Of a stretch of DNA of 21,791 bases, positions 15,997 to 21,791 are shown one piece after another. The translations under genes and the position numbers were made by a program. Every line of letters starts with the position of its first letter. The stretch's first letter is position 1. The DNA is from Vulcanimicrobiota bacterium (GTDB lineage: Bacteria > Vulcanimicrobiota > Vulcanimicrobiia > Vulcanimicrobiales > Vulcanimicrobiaceae), in assembly GCA_030043675.1 (NCBI GenBank), contig JASHXG010000103.1, forward strand, positions 1 to 21,791, in the 5' to 3' direction. Below the pieces are notes generated by a model, which did not search any database, had not been told where the DNA came from, and was given only the letters and a program-made list of their open reading frames with translations.

Positions 15997-17206
15997 CACT
16001 CGCGCCCTGGACGTGCTCCGGGCGAAAGCCCAGGCCGACCAGTCGCGCCGGAACGCGCGGCAAGAACGGCAGGGCGCGAATCAGCCATGGCACTCGACCG
16101 AGCAGCGGCGCGCGCCCATCGGCCAAGACGCGACCGATGACGCGGCTTTGAATGAAGAGCTGCAAGCCCTGCGTCAGCCGCGCGGCGCGTTCGCGGCGTC
16201 GCTGTACGGCGCGCAGGTCGCGCGGCGTAACCGCACCGTGGCGCAGTTTTTCGCCGAGGATGTTGGCCGTCGCCACCGCGTCCTGGATGGCGAGGTTGAT
16301 GCCCACGCCGCCGATCGGCGACATCGCATGCGCTGCGTCGCCGATGCAGAGCAGGCCCGGACGGTACCATCGGCGCAAGCGATCGACGCGCACCGTCAAC
16401 AGCTTCACGTCATCCCAGCTCTGAATCTCGGCAACGCGGTCGCGCAGAAAGGGCACGATCGCGCTGACTTGGCGGCGAAACTCGTCAAGCCCATGTCCCT
16501 GCAACTCCGCGAACGTGCCCTTCGGAATCACGTAGGCGCACTGCCAGTAAGCACCGCGATCGATGAGTGCCATGATGCGCCCGCCGCGAATGTATCCGAA
16601 CGTTTCATGCGGGTCGTCCGAATGCTTGGTCAGCCGCAACCAGAGCACGTCCATCGGCGCGCCGAGCTCGACGCTGCGCAGGCCGGCCCGCGCGCGGACC
16701 GCCGATTCACGTCCGTCGCAGCCGACGGTCAGCGCGGCCTCGATCTCGACGGTTCCGTCCGGCCCGCGCGCGCGCGCGCCCACGGCACTCCCTCCGCTCC
16801 ACCGCACATCCTCGAAGCTGGTTTGCATGCACAGGTGAAAGCTCGGGAAACGCGCCGCTTGTTCGGCGAGGAAGTTGAGGAAGTCCCACTGCGGCATGAA
16901 CGCCAGAAACTTGCACCGCGTCGGAAGATGTTTGAAATCGGCGACCGTGACCACCGTATCCTCAACGCGGCCGGAGAGCGTCGTGACCTCTTGGTGCGGC
17001 CGTCTTAAGAACTCGTCGAGCAGGCCTAGTTCGGCCATGACATCGAGCGTTGATGGATGAATGGTATCGCCGCGAAAATCGCGCAGGAAATCGGCGTGCT
17101 TCTCTAAGACGACGACCTCGACACCGGCTCGAGCCAGCAGGAATCCTAGCATCATGCCCGCCGGACCGCCCCCTACGACGCAGCACTGGACGCACAGCGC
17201 GCTCAC
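15977..17206 (-). CDS. FAD-dependent aromatic hydroxylase-like monooxygenase
   Basis: A 409-residue flavoprotein of the PHBH/UbiH group. The Rossmann dinucleotide motif is VVGGGPAGMMLG (10-21), with E35 ending the second strand (VVVLEKH) for FAD ribose binding. The DG motif is GCDGRESAVRARAG (162-175), and the GD motif is LLCIGDAAHAMSPIGGVGIN (285-304). These enzymes use NAD(P)H and oxygen to hydroxylate aromatic or polyketide-like substrates. The substrate here is unknown. The start is GTG at 17206, with GGGGA upstream, nine bases after the stop of the small protein that precedes it, so the two are likely an operon. The C-terminal region is hydrophobic in places (GRVPWLIRALPFLPRVPARL), perhaps for membrane association. 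Confidence 0.9.
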   Translation of the reverse strand: MSALCVQCCVVGGGPAGMMLGFLLARAGVEVVVLEKHADFLRDFRGDTIHPSTLDVMAELGLLDEFLRRPHQEVTTLSGRVEDTVVTVADFKHLPTRCKFLAFMPQWDFLNFLAEQAARFPSFHLCMQTSFEDVRWSGGSAVGARARGPDGTVEIEAALTVGCDGRESAVRARAGLRSVELGAPMDVLWLRLTKHSDDPHETFGYIRGGRIMALIDRGAYWQCAYVIPKGTFAELQGHGLDEFRRQVSAIVPFLRDRVAEIQSWDDVKLLTVRVDRLRRWYRPGLLCIGDAAHAMSPIGGVGINLAIQDAVATANILGEKLRHGAVTPRDLRAVQRRRERAARLTQGLQLFIQSRVIGRVLADGRAPLLGRVPWLIRALPFLPRVPARLVGLGFRPEHVQGASARSESS

Positions 17207-17215
17207 GTTCGTCCC

Positions 17216-17719
17216 CTAAGTGTGCAGGCTGTAGAAACGGTAGCGCACGAACTCCTCTTCGCGCTGGTCGACGGTCGCCGTGCACGCGGCCGCAATATCG
17301 TCGATGAAGTTCTCGAGCGTCCGCGTCGCGACGCCGGCGATCAATGTTGCATCCAAGAGTCTGCCGAAGACATGGAGCGGGACGTCATAGGTACCGTCCA
17401 GGTGCAGAAGCGACTGACTCGGTCCGTCGGATTTTACGTAGACTCTGCCCTGGAAGGTCGGAAAAGTCGCCGGCGAGTTGACGGAACTGAAGCTCACGTT
17501 GAAACTCTCGGGCTGCGCCGCGTCCTTGTGCACCGTCAGCGCGATCGGGATGGCGATGTAGCCGACGTCGGGCAGATGAAGGTCGGCCAGTCGTACGTGT
17601 AGCGCGAAGCCGCGCCAACCGCCTTTCTGCTCCGCGATCCCGTTTAATACGTCTTCGAGCGCCTGCGAAGCCGGCCCGGGCGGCACCCGCAGCTCCCGCT
17701 CTAGCTCTGTCTCCGGCAC
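17216..17719 (-). CDS. Conserved-looking small protein, possibly SRPBCC-like
   Basis: A 167-residue protein of no certain family. The start is GTG at 17719, with a strong GGAGG six bases before it. It has no signal peptide or membrane helix. The pattern of strands followed by LHLDGTYDVPLHVFGRLL and a long amphipathic C-terminal helix (from about 117, ATLIAGVATRTLENFIDDIA) resembles START/SRPBCC ligand-binding folds, which is a weak structural impression only. It lies nine bases upstream of the FAD monooxygenase in the same direction, and its 5' end faces the oxidase-ZIP gene across a 75-base region that contains the TTAGG palindrome, so it may share that regulation. Confidence 0.7.
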   Translation of the reverse strand: MPETELERELRVPPGPASQALEDVLNGIAEQKGGWRGFALHVRLADLHLPDVGYIAIPIALTVHKDAAQPESFNVSFSSVNSPATFPTFQGRVYVKSDGPSQSLLHLDGTYDVPLHVFGRLLDATLIAGVATRTLENFIDDIAAACTATVDQREEEFVRYRFYSLHT

Positions 17720-17776
17720 GTTTTTCCTCCCGCTGGGACCTTCGCCGCAAGCCAGGAGAAGGCGTGCCTACAGTGA

Positions 17777-17796
17777 ATCTTAGGCATACCTAAGAT
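17777..17796. promoter_or_regulatory. DtxR/IdeR/MntR-like operator palindrome over the start codon
   Basis: The sequence ATCTTAGGCATACCTAAGAT is an inverted repeat with 8-base perfect arms and a CATA spacer; nine of ten symmetric base pairs match. Its core, TTAGG-N4-CCTAA, has the same half-sites and spacing found within the DtxR/IdeR consensus. It covers the first two bases of the ATG at 17795, so no ribosome binding site fits between it and the start; the transcript may be leaderless. A bound regulator would block transcription or initiation of the oxidase-ZIP gene and could affect the divergent gene at 17719. Regulator not present in this window. Confidence 0.7.
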
Positions 17797-19672
17797 GTCC
17801 GCGCCGCGAGCTCGCCTCTTTCCGGTTCTCATCGCATGCGCGTTGCTGGCGTGCGCCGTGCTGCCGGTGGCCGCGTGGGCCGACGCTGACGATGTGTCGT
17901 CCGCCAACTCGACCTCGCTTGGCTTGCAACCGATCCAAGGTCCGATACCCGTCAGTACGCCGGCGCCCGGTGAGTCGGCAGTCTTCCGGCGCGCCGACGG
18001 TGCCTATCAAGCCATCCCCGAAGTGCACGGGCGCACCAAAATCTTCCACCTCGTAGAACGCGCCGCGCCCTGGACGCTCAAGCCCGGTTTGACGGTCATG
18101 GCGAACACATATAACGGCGTCGTTCCCGGGCCGGCGCTGGTCGTGCATCAGGGCGACACGCTGGTGCTCGATTACACGAACGACGACGCGACGCCCGACT
18201 CGATCCACCTGCACGGCATTCACGACATTCCGGTCACGATGGACGGTGTCGCCGGCATCTCGCAACCGCTCGTTCCGAACGGCGGTCACTTCGTCTACCA
18301 GTTCGTCGCCGACCAGCCCGGCACGTTCATTTATCACACGCACGACAACGAAGCGATGCTCGATTCGGGTCTGTACGGCGCAATTATCGTCGAGCCGACG
18401 CATCCGCGTCCGCTCGAGCGCGGCCTCGCGCACGACTTTCTCGAAGTGATCTCGTCCTGGCAGATCCGCAGCGGCTCGGAGAACGAGTTCACGCTCAACG
18501 GCAAGGAATATCCCGCGACGCAGCAGTTGAACGTGCGCTCGGGCGAGCGGTTCCGGATTCGCTGGATCAACATCTCGGGCGAAGAGTTTCACACCATGCA
18601 TACGCACGGGCACTACCAGCAGATCGTCGCGCGCGATGCGGCCCCCGTCAACTATCGTGACATCGAGGACACCGTTCTCGTCGCGCCCGGTCAGCGCATC
18701 GACGTCGTCGTGAAAGCAGACGCGAAGCCCGGCACGTGGCTGGTCCACTGCCATGTCATGGACCACGTCGAAGATGCCAACGGGATGCCGAGCGGCCTCA
18801 TCACCGCGATTCACTACGTGGGAACGCCGAACGTGCTGACCGCAATGCTGCCCGCGATGCAGTCCGCGATGCCGGCGAGCAATCGCAGCGGGTTGAGCTT
18901 CTGGATGACGGTGCTGCTGGGCGCGATCGCCGGATTCACGATCTTTCTGGGCTTGCCGATCGCCCGCGCACAGCGGCTTTCGGCGCAGACCGTCGCGTTG
19001 CTCAACGCGCTCGCCATCGGCATCCTTCTCTACCTGGTCGTCGAGATCGCGCAGAACGCGATCGTCCCGATCTCACAGGGCATCAACGCATGGCATACGG
19101 GCGGCGGCGCGTTTCCGGCCGGGCTAATCGCGGTCTTTATCGTCGGTCTGCTTCTTGGTCTCGTCGGCCTGGGCAGCGCGGCCTCGTACTTCTCCCGCAA
19201 GGCTGCGATGCACGCCGAAAATCCAATTTTGCTCGCCGCGATCATCGCGATCGGCATCGGCGCGCATAACTTCGGTGAAGGACTGGCGATCGGCGCGTCG
19301 GCTGCGTCGGGCGCGACCGCGGTGGCATTGGCGCTGATCGTCGGTTTCGGCCTGCACAACGCGACCGAGGGCTTCGGCGTGGCGGCGCCGCTCGTCGGGC
19401 GCGTCGTTCCGTCATGGGCGCTGATCGGTCTGGCGGGACTGATCGCCGGTGGCCCAACGTTTATCGGTACGATCGTCGGCTATAGCTTCTACTCACCGAC
19501 GCTGTCGGTGTTCTTTCTCGCGATCGCCGTCGGCGCATTAGTCTTCGTGATCGGCGAGCTCTGGACGGTTCTGCGACGCACCGGGCTTACCGCGTTCGTG
19601 ACCGCCACGATGTGCGCCGGCTTTCTGATCGCCCTCGCGACCGAGCTCTTTCTCGACATGAACGGCGGCTAG
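17795..19672 (+). CDS. Two-domain multicopper oxidase fused to a ZIP metal transporter
   Basis: A 625-residue fusion. Residues 1-30 are a signal peptide or signal anchor. Residues about 60-345 are a two-domain multicopper oxidase with all four trinuclear-site pairs: H138/H140 (HLHG), H181/H183 (YHTH), H269/H271 (HTMHTHGH) and H318/H320 (HCH). The type 1 copper has H266, C319, H324 and M331 (HCHVMDHVEDANGM), so it lies only in domain 2, as in small laccases (type B two-domain enzymes). Residues about 367-620 form eight hydrophobic helices with both ZIP signatures, HNFGEGLAIGAS (491-502) and HNATEGFGVAAP (521-532), whose His, Asn and Glu line the metal path. The oxidase would face the periplasm, matching the outside N-terminus of ZIP carriers. 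Likely role: oxidising a metal or phenolic and moving divalent metal through the same polypeptide. Substrate is unknown. Confidence 0.93.
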   Translation: MSAPRARLFPVLIACALLACAVLPVAAWADADDVSSANSTSLGLQPIQGPIPVSTPAPGESAVFRRADGAYQAIPEVHGRTKIFHLVERAAPWTLKPGLTVMANTYNGVVPGPALVVHQGDTLVLDYTNDDATPDSIHLHGIHDIPVTMDGVAGISQPLVPNGGHFVYQFVADQPGTFIYHTHDNEAMLDSGLYGAIIVEPTHPRPLERGLAHDFLEVISSWQIRSGSENEFTLNGKEYPATQQLNVRSGERFRIRWINISGEEFHTMHTHGHYQQIVARDAAPVNYRDIEDTVLVAPGQRIDVVVKADAKPGTWLVHCHVMDHVEDANGMPSGLITAIHYVGTPNVLTAMLPAMQSAMPASNRSGLSFWMTVLLGAIAGFTIFLGLPIARAQRLSAQTVALLNALAIGILLYLVVEIAQNAIVPISQGINAWHTGGGAFPAGLIAVFIVGLLLGLVGLGSAASYFSRKAAMHAENPILLAAIIAIGIGAHNFGEGLAIGASAASGATAVALALIVGFGLHNATEGFGVAAPLVGRVVPSWALIGLAGLIAGGPTFIGTIVGYSFYSPTLSVFFLAIAVGALVFVIGELWTVLRRTGLTAFVTATMCAGFLIALATELFLDMNGG

Positions 19673-20145
19673 CCCCGCAGATCGAGGTCCATGTAGGTCG
19701 GCGACGCGTAGTCGACCGGTCCGTACGGTTCGCACTCGGTAAACCCGAGCGAACGATAGAGCTGGTAGGCTCCAGGCAGGCGCGCTTTGTCCGTATCGAG
19801 CACGAGGCGCGCGTAGCCGCGATCGCGCGCAAACGCGAGCGCGGCGACGACGAGCTTGCGGCCGGTCCCGCCGCCGCGAGCATTCGGCCTAACGAAGAGT
19901 CTCAGCACGAGCGCCCGCGACGCGTCCAAGCGCATTACGGCTACGCACCCCACCGCTTCGTCCTCGTCCATCGCGACGAATGCTCCGTTGGGTTCGCCGT
20001 AGGCGCGACGCACCGATTCAAAGTCCGGCACGAGACCATGCCGCAGGTCGGCAGGCAGGCTTTGTTCGTAGTCGATCAAGAGCGCGTAGAATCGGGCGAA
20101 ATCGCTCGCGCTTTGCGCCCGGCGAATCTCGATTGCGAACCCCAG
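19669..20145 (-). CDS. GNAT-family N-acetyltransferase with a non-canonical start
   Basis: Acetyl-CoA-dependent N-acetyltransferase fold. The acetyl-CoA loop is in RLFVRPNARGGGTGRKLVV (R-x-x-G-x-G type), followed by LVLDTDKARLPGAYQLYRSL and GF at the closing motif. The fold clearly begins upstream of the first obvious start: residues encoded at 20133-20080 read IEIRRAQSASDFARFYAL, the usual first strand and helix. There is no ATG or GTG after the in-frame TAG at 20151-20149; the only starts are CTG at 20145, ATT at 20127 or TTG at 20079 (which would delete that first strand). I give 20145 as the most complete form, 158 residues. The same TAG ends the upstream gene, so the frames are continuous across it. 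Substrate unknown. Confidence 0.75.
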   Translation of the reverse strand: MGFAIEIRRAQSASDFARFYALLIDYEQSLPADLRHGLVPDFESVRRAYGEPNGAFVAMDEDEAVGCVAVMRLDASRALVLRLFVRPNARGGGTGRKLVVAALAFARDRGYARLVLDTDKARLPGAYQLYRSLGFTECEPYGPVDYASPTYMDLDLRG

Positions 20146-20148
20146 ACG

Positions 20149-20439
20149 CTACGGCGCGGAGTACTTCGCGACGAGCCGGTCGGCGTACCAAGCCGACCAG
20201 GGTTGCGATGGACCCAGCTTGGTGTACTCCTCGTCGAGCTCAACCAGATCACGCGTCAGGTGGCTGCGGACGGGCCGCCGGGCGAGGAGCTTGGGGAGAT
20301 CGGAGTGCGCGAGCAGCCAATCCGAGTAGAAGGTCGCCCAATCCTCGTCGTTTCCGTCGGTGTCGGCAAAGACCGTATGATGCACCTCACCGACTTGATG
20401 CAGCAGCTCGGCAATTTCAAATGTTGAACCAACGCTCAT
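20149..20439 (-). CDS. Small hypothetical protein
   Basis: A 96-residue protein with ATG at 20439, preceded by GAGGAGG with five bases to the start, one of the best ribosome binding sites in the window. A longer open frame runs back into the tRNA gene and is rejected. The sequence is soluble and aromatic-rich (WATFYSDWLLAHSDLPKLL and PWSAWYADRLVAKY) with many acidic residues. I do not recognise the family. It lies 21 bases after the tRNA-Ser 3' end on the same strand and ends at the TAG that precedes the acetyltransferase frame, so the three may be cotranscribed. Confidence 0.75.
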   Translation of the reverse strand: MSVGSTFEIAELLHQVGEVHHTVFADTDGNDEDWATFYSDWLLAHSDLPKLLARRPVRSHLTRDLVELDEEYTKLGPSQPWSAWYADRLVAKYSAP

Positions 20440-20460
20440 GTCGACCTCCTCGAGCAACCT

Positions 20461-20548
20461 AGGAGAGGGTGGGATTCGAACCCACGGAACGTTCGTCACG
20501 TTCTGCGGTTTTCAAGACCGCCGCATTCAACCGCTCTGCCACCTCTCC
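20461..20548 (-). tRNA. tRNA-Ser (anticodon UGA)
   Basis: An 88-base class II tRNA. The acceptor pairs GGAGAGG (20548-20542) with CCTCTCC (20468-20462). The D stem is GCA/TGC. The anticodon stem GCGGT/ACCGC encloses CTTGAAA, giving anticodon UGA, which reads UCA and related Ser codons. The long variable arm (GAACGT paired with ACGTTC) is diagnostic of tRNA-Ser, and the T stem GTGGG/CCCAC encloses TTCGAAT. CCA is not encoded. The base after the acceptor stem is T, whereas bacterial tRNA-Ser usually has G73. A tyrosine integrase gene lies 91 bases from its 5' end. Confidence 0.97.
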
Positions 20549-20639
20549 AAGACCCGCCAAGTGCCTCTATTTACGGGTGCTTTCGGCGAACGGCTTTGCT
20601 CACGGAGCGGTGGCCGTAGGCCATTTGCTCACCATTTGC
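20549..20639. other. Junction between tRNA-Ser and integrase
   Basis: A 91-base non-coding gap. It holds a short inverted repeat, TGGCC-GTA-GGCCA at 20611-20623, and part of the TTTGCTCAC repeat set. On the minus strand a TAAATA at 20573-20568 could be a weak -10 for the tRNA, without a clear -35. This is the most likely place for an attachment site or integrase-binding region, but no att duplicate can be seen because the other end of any element is outside the window. Confidence 0.5.
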
Positions 20640-20643
20640 TCAC
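20595..20643. repeat. Three direct repeats of TTTGCTCAC
   Basis: Copies lie at 20595-20603, 20624-20632 and 20635-20643. The last two are part of an 11-base tandem direct repeat, CCATTTGCTCA, at 20621-20631 and 20632-20642, which runs into the integrase stop codon. Short direct repeats beside an integrase gene are typical of arm-type integrase or excisionase sites; that role is inferred from position. Confidence 0.7.
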
Positions 20644-21791
20644 GCGCCGTCCGTCCCTGTCGGACGCCCGATCAAGCTGTTCGCCAGCACGTTGACCGCG
20701 TCGCGCGCGACGCCCTCGATCACGTGAGCATAGGTAGACAGCGTGATGACTGGCGAGGAATGCCCGAGCAGCTGAGATACCTCGTTCACCGACGTTCCGT
20801 TCTTCAGTGTCAGCGTTGCAAATGCATGGCGTATATCGTGGAAACGAAACCCCTTCATCCCGATCGATCGCGTGATTTGGGCGAACTGCTTGGTGAAGGT
20901 CTCGGGCGGCCACGGCGTTCCATTAGGGTTGCAGAAGACGAGATCGTTGTCGTCGTAGCGCAAGCCGAACTGCCTCCGCTCGGCGTCCTGTCTCGCACGA
21001 TGCGAGCGCAGAAGTGGAACGGCGACGTCGGCTAACGGCAGAACGCGAATCTTGCCGGATTTCGGAACCTTGAACCGCAGCCCCAGGATCTGCGTTTCTT
21101 CAAGGGATTCCACGACAATCAGGCGCCTGCGCTCGAAGTCGACGCTTTTCGACCATCGCAGTGCGAGCAGCTCACCGCGGCGTAGTCCCGTTATTGCCGT
21201 AAGCGCGACAGGATACTCGAACGAAGTTCCTTTGGTTGCCTCTAGCAGAATCGGTACCGTGTTGCCGTCGAAAGCCGCCGTCTTTCGCGTCACCTTCGGG
21301 CTGCGAACTGCCGCAGCCGGATTCGCGCGCAGCCATCCTAACGTCTTCGTTCCGTACTCGAGTGCGGTGTGGAGCACGCGGTGCGTGTGCAGGCAGGACT
21401 GGCCCGACAACCCCTTTCCTCGCACTTTGCCATAGGCGGTCGTGATATCGCCGGCGCTCAGTCTTCGAAGCGACACCGCACCCAAGTGCGGCTTCAAGTG
21501 CAACTTGACGATCGATGCGTAGCGCTGATAGGTGGTCGGTGAGATCGATTGCGATTTTGCGGTTGGCTTGAGGTCGGTCAGCCAAGCGTCGAGTAGATCG
21601 CCTACCGTCTTGCTTGACTCTTCGGCGAACGAACCTTCGTCGTAGCGGAGTAATACCTGTCGCTCGCGCTCCTGCGCTTCGGCCTTGGAGATCCTGCCGA
21701 GCCGTACGCACCTCTGGCGCCGCGGTTGATTGGGCAAACGCGGCAAATCGAACGTCGTGTACCAGACGTTCCCGCGTTTGCGAAGAAAGCC
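20640..21791 (-). CDS. int: Tyrosine recombinase (phage-type integrase), 5' end outside the window
   Basis: A site-specific recombinase of the lambda integrase family; 383 residues are visible and the frame is still open at the right edge. The edge residues GFLRKRGNVWYTTFDLP are the typical start of an arm-DNA-binding domain, so the true start is a few codons outside and the in-frame TTG at 21746 is not it. Then come an alpha-helical core-binding domain (SPTTYQRYASIVKLHLKPHL) and the catalytic domain. Counting from the edge, the catalytic set is R204 (TGLRRGELLALRW), K244 (PKSGKIRVLPL), H318 and R321 (HDIRH), H344 (LLGHSS) and Y354 (STYAHV). All are present, so it is probably active. It reads towards tRNA-Ser and ends within direct repeats. 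By eye its codons look a little less GC-rich than neighbours. Confidence 0.95.
   Translation of the reverse strand, partial: GFLRKRGNVWYTTFDLPRLPNQPRRQRCVRLGRISKAEAQERERQVLLRYDEGSFAEESSKTVGDLLDAWLTDLKPTAKSQSISPTTYQRYASIVKLHLKPHLGAVSLRRLSAGDITTAYGKVRGKGLSGQSCLHTHRVLHTALEYGTKTLGWLRANPAAAVRSPKVTRKTAAFDGNTVPILLEATKGTSFEYPVALTAITGLRRGELLALRWSKSVDFERRRLIVVESLEETQILGLRFKVPKSGKIRVLPLADVAVPLLRSHRARQDAERRQFGLRYDDNDLVFCNPNGTPWPPETFTKQFAQITRSIGMKGFRFHDIRHAFATLTLKNGTSVNEVSQLLGHSSPVITLSTYAHVIEGVARDAVNVLANSLIGRPTGTDGA

Noticed and set aside
17795..19672. Copper nitrite reductase (NirK) identity for the oxidase half
   Set aside because: NirK has its type 1 copper in the first domain. Here the only Cys-containing type 1 site is in domain 2, and all eight trinuclear histidines of a laccase-type enzyme are present.
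20440..20499. An upstream start at 20499 extending the small hypothetical gene
   Set aside because: It would lie inside the tRNA-Ser gene. The ATG at 20439 has an excellent GAGGAGG ribosome binding site.
20461..20548. Selenocysteine tRNA
   Set aside because: The anticodon is UGA (reads Ser UCA), not UCA, and the acceptor and T stems have normal 7 and 5 pairs.
20611..20623. TGGCC-GTA-GGCCA hairpin as an intrinsic terminator of the integrase
   Set aside because: Only five pairs, and no U tract follows on the transcribed strand.
1..21791. CRISPR arrays, insertion sequences and riboswitches
   Set aside because: No regularly spaced repeats, transposase or recognised riboswitch core was found, and gaps between genes are too short for most such features.

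Overview
The window is GC-rich bacterial chromosome with almost no non-coding DNA. No gene-free stretch reaches 300 bases; the largest gaps are about 60-100 bases. Many starts are GTG, genes are coupled by ATGA or GTGA overlaps, and every convergent gene pair overlaps tail to tail. No marker here settles the taxonomy. The gene style (AfsR/SARP-type regulator with ATPase and TPR parts, heme and copper proteins, GTG starts) would fit an uncultured soil lineage such as Eremiobacterota (WPS-2), but that is an impression and not a result.

Layout. (1) Positions 1-5216, minus strand: a housekeeping run in the order ankyrin protein, tilS, hpt, ftsH, an M16-like protein that has lost its zinc site, and probably another gene that starts at position 23 and leaves the window. 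(2) 5278-8112, plus strand: a large SARP-like regulator with an NB-ARC-type ATPase and a TPR-like C-terminus. (3) 8109-12105, minus strand: a tight operon of moeA, a hisC-like aminotransferase, a metallophosphoesterase, a hotdog thioesterase and smpB. (4) 12122-13408: serS, divergent from moeA by only 16 bases. (5) 13405-15996: a DUF2249-Crp/Fnr fusion regulator, an unrecognised exported protein, a membrane-anchored cytochrome c and a VOC-family protein. (6) 15977-17719: a FAD monooxygenase preceded by a small unknown protein. (7) 17795-19672: the most interesting gene, a two-domain laccase-type multicopper oxidase fused to an eight-helix ZIP metal transporter. Its start codon lies inside a 20-base palindrome with the TTAGG-N4-CCTAA core of DtxR/IdeR/MntR operators. 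(8) 19669-20548: a GNAT acetyltransferase without a normal start codon, a small unknown protein and tRNA-Ser(UGA). (9) 20640 to the right edge: a tyrosine integrase whose 5' end is outside the window, probably the edge of an integrated element.

How the genes fit together. tilS-hpt-ftsH is a widely conserved order, here extended on both sides. The oxidase-ZIP fusion reads as a one-polypeptide metal oxidation and transport module under metal-responsive control, formally like the yeast Fet3-Ftr1 ferroxidase-permease pair but built on a ZIP carrier. Its function is inferred; the domains, metal ligands, membrane topology and operator are visible. The rest is ordinary core metabolism and translation, apart from the integrase junction at the right end.
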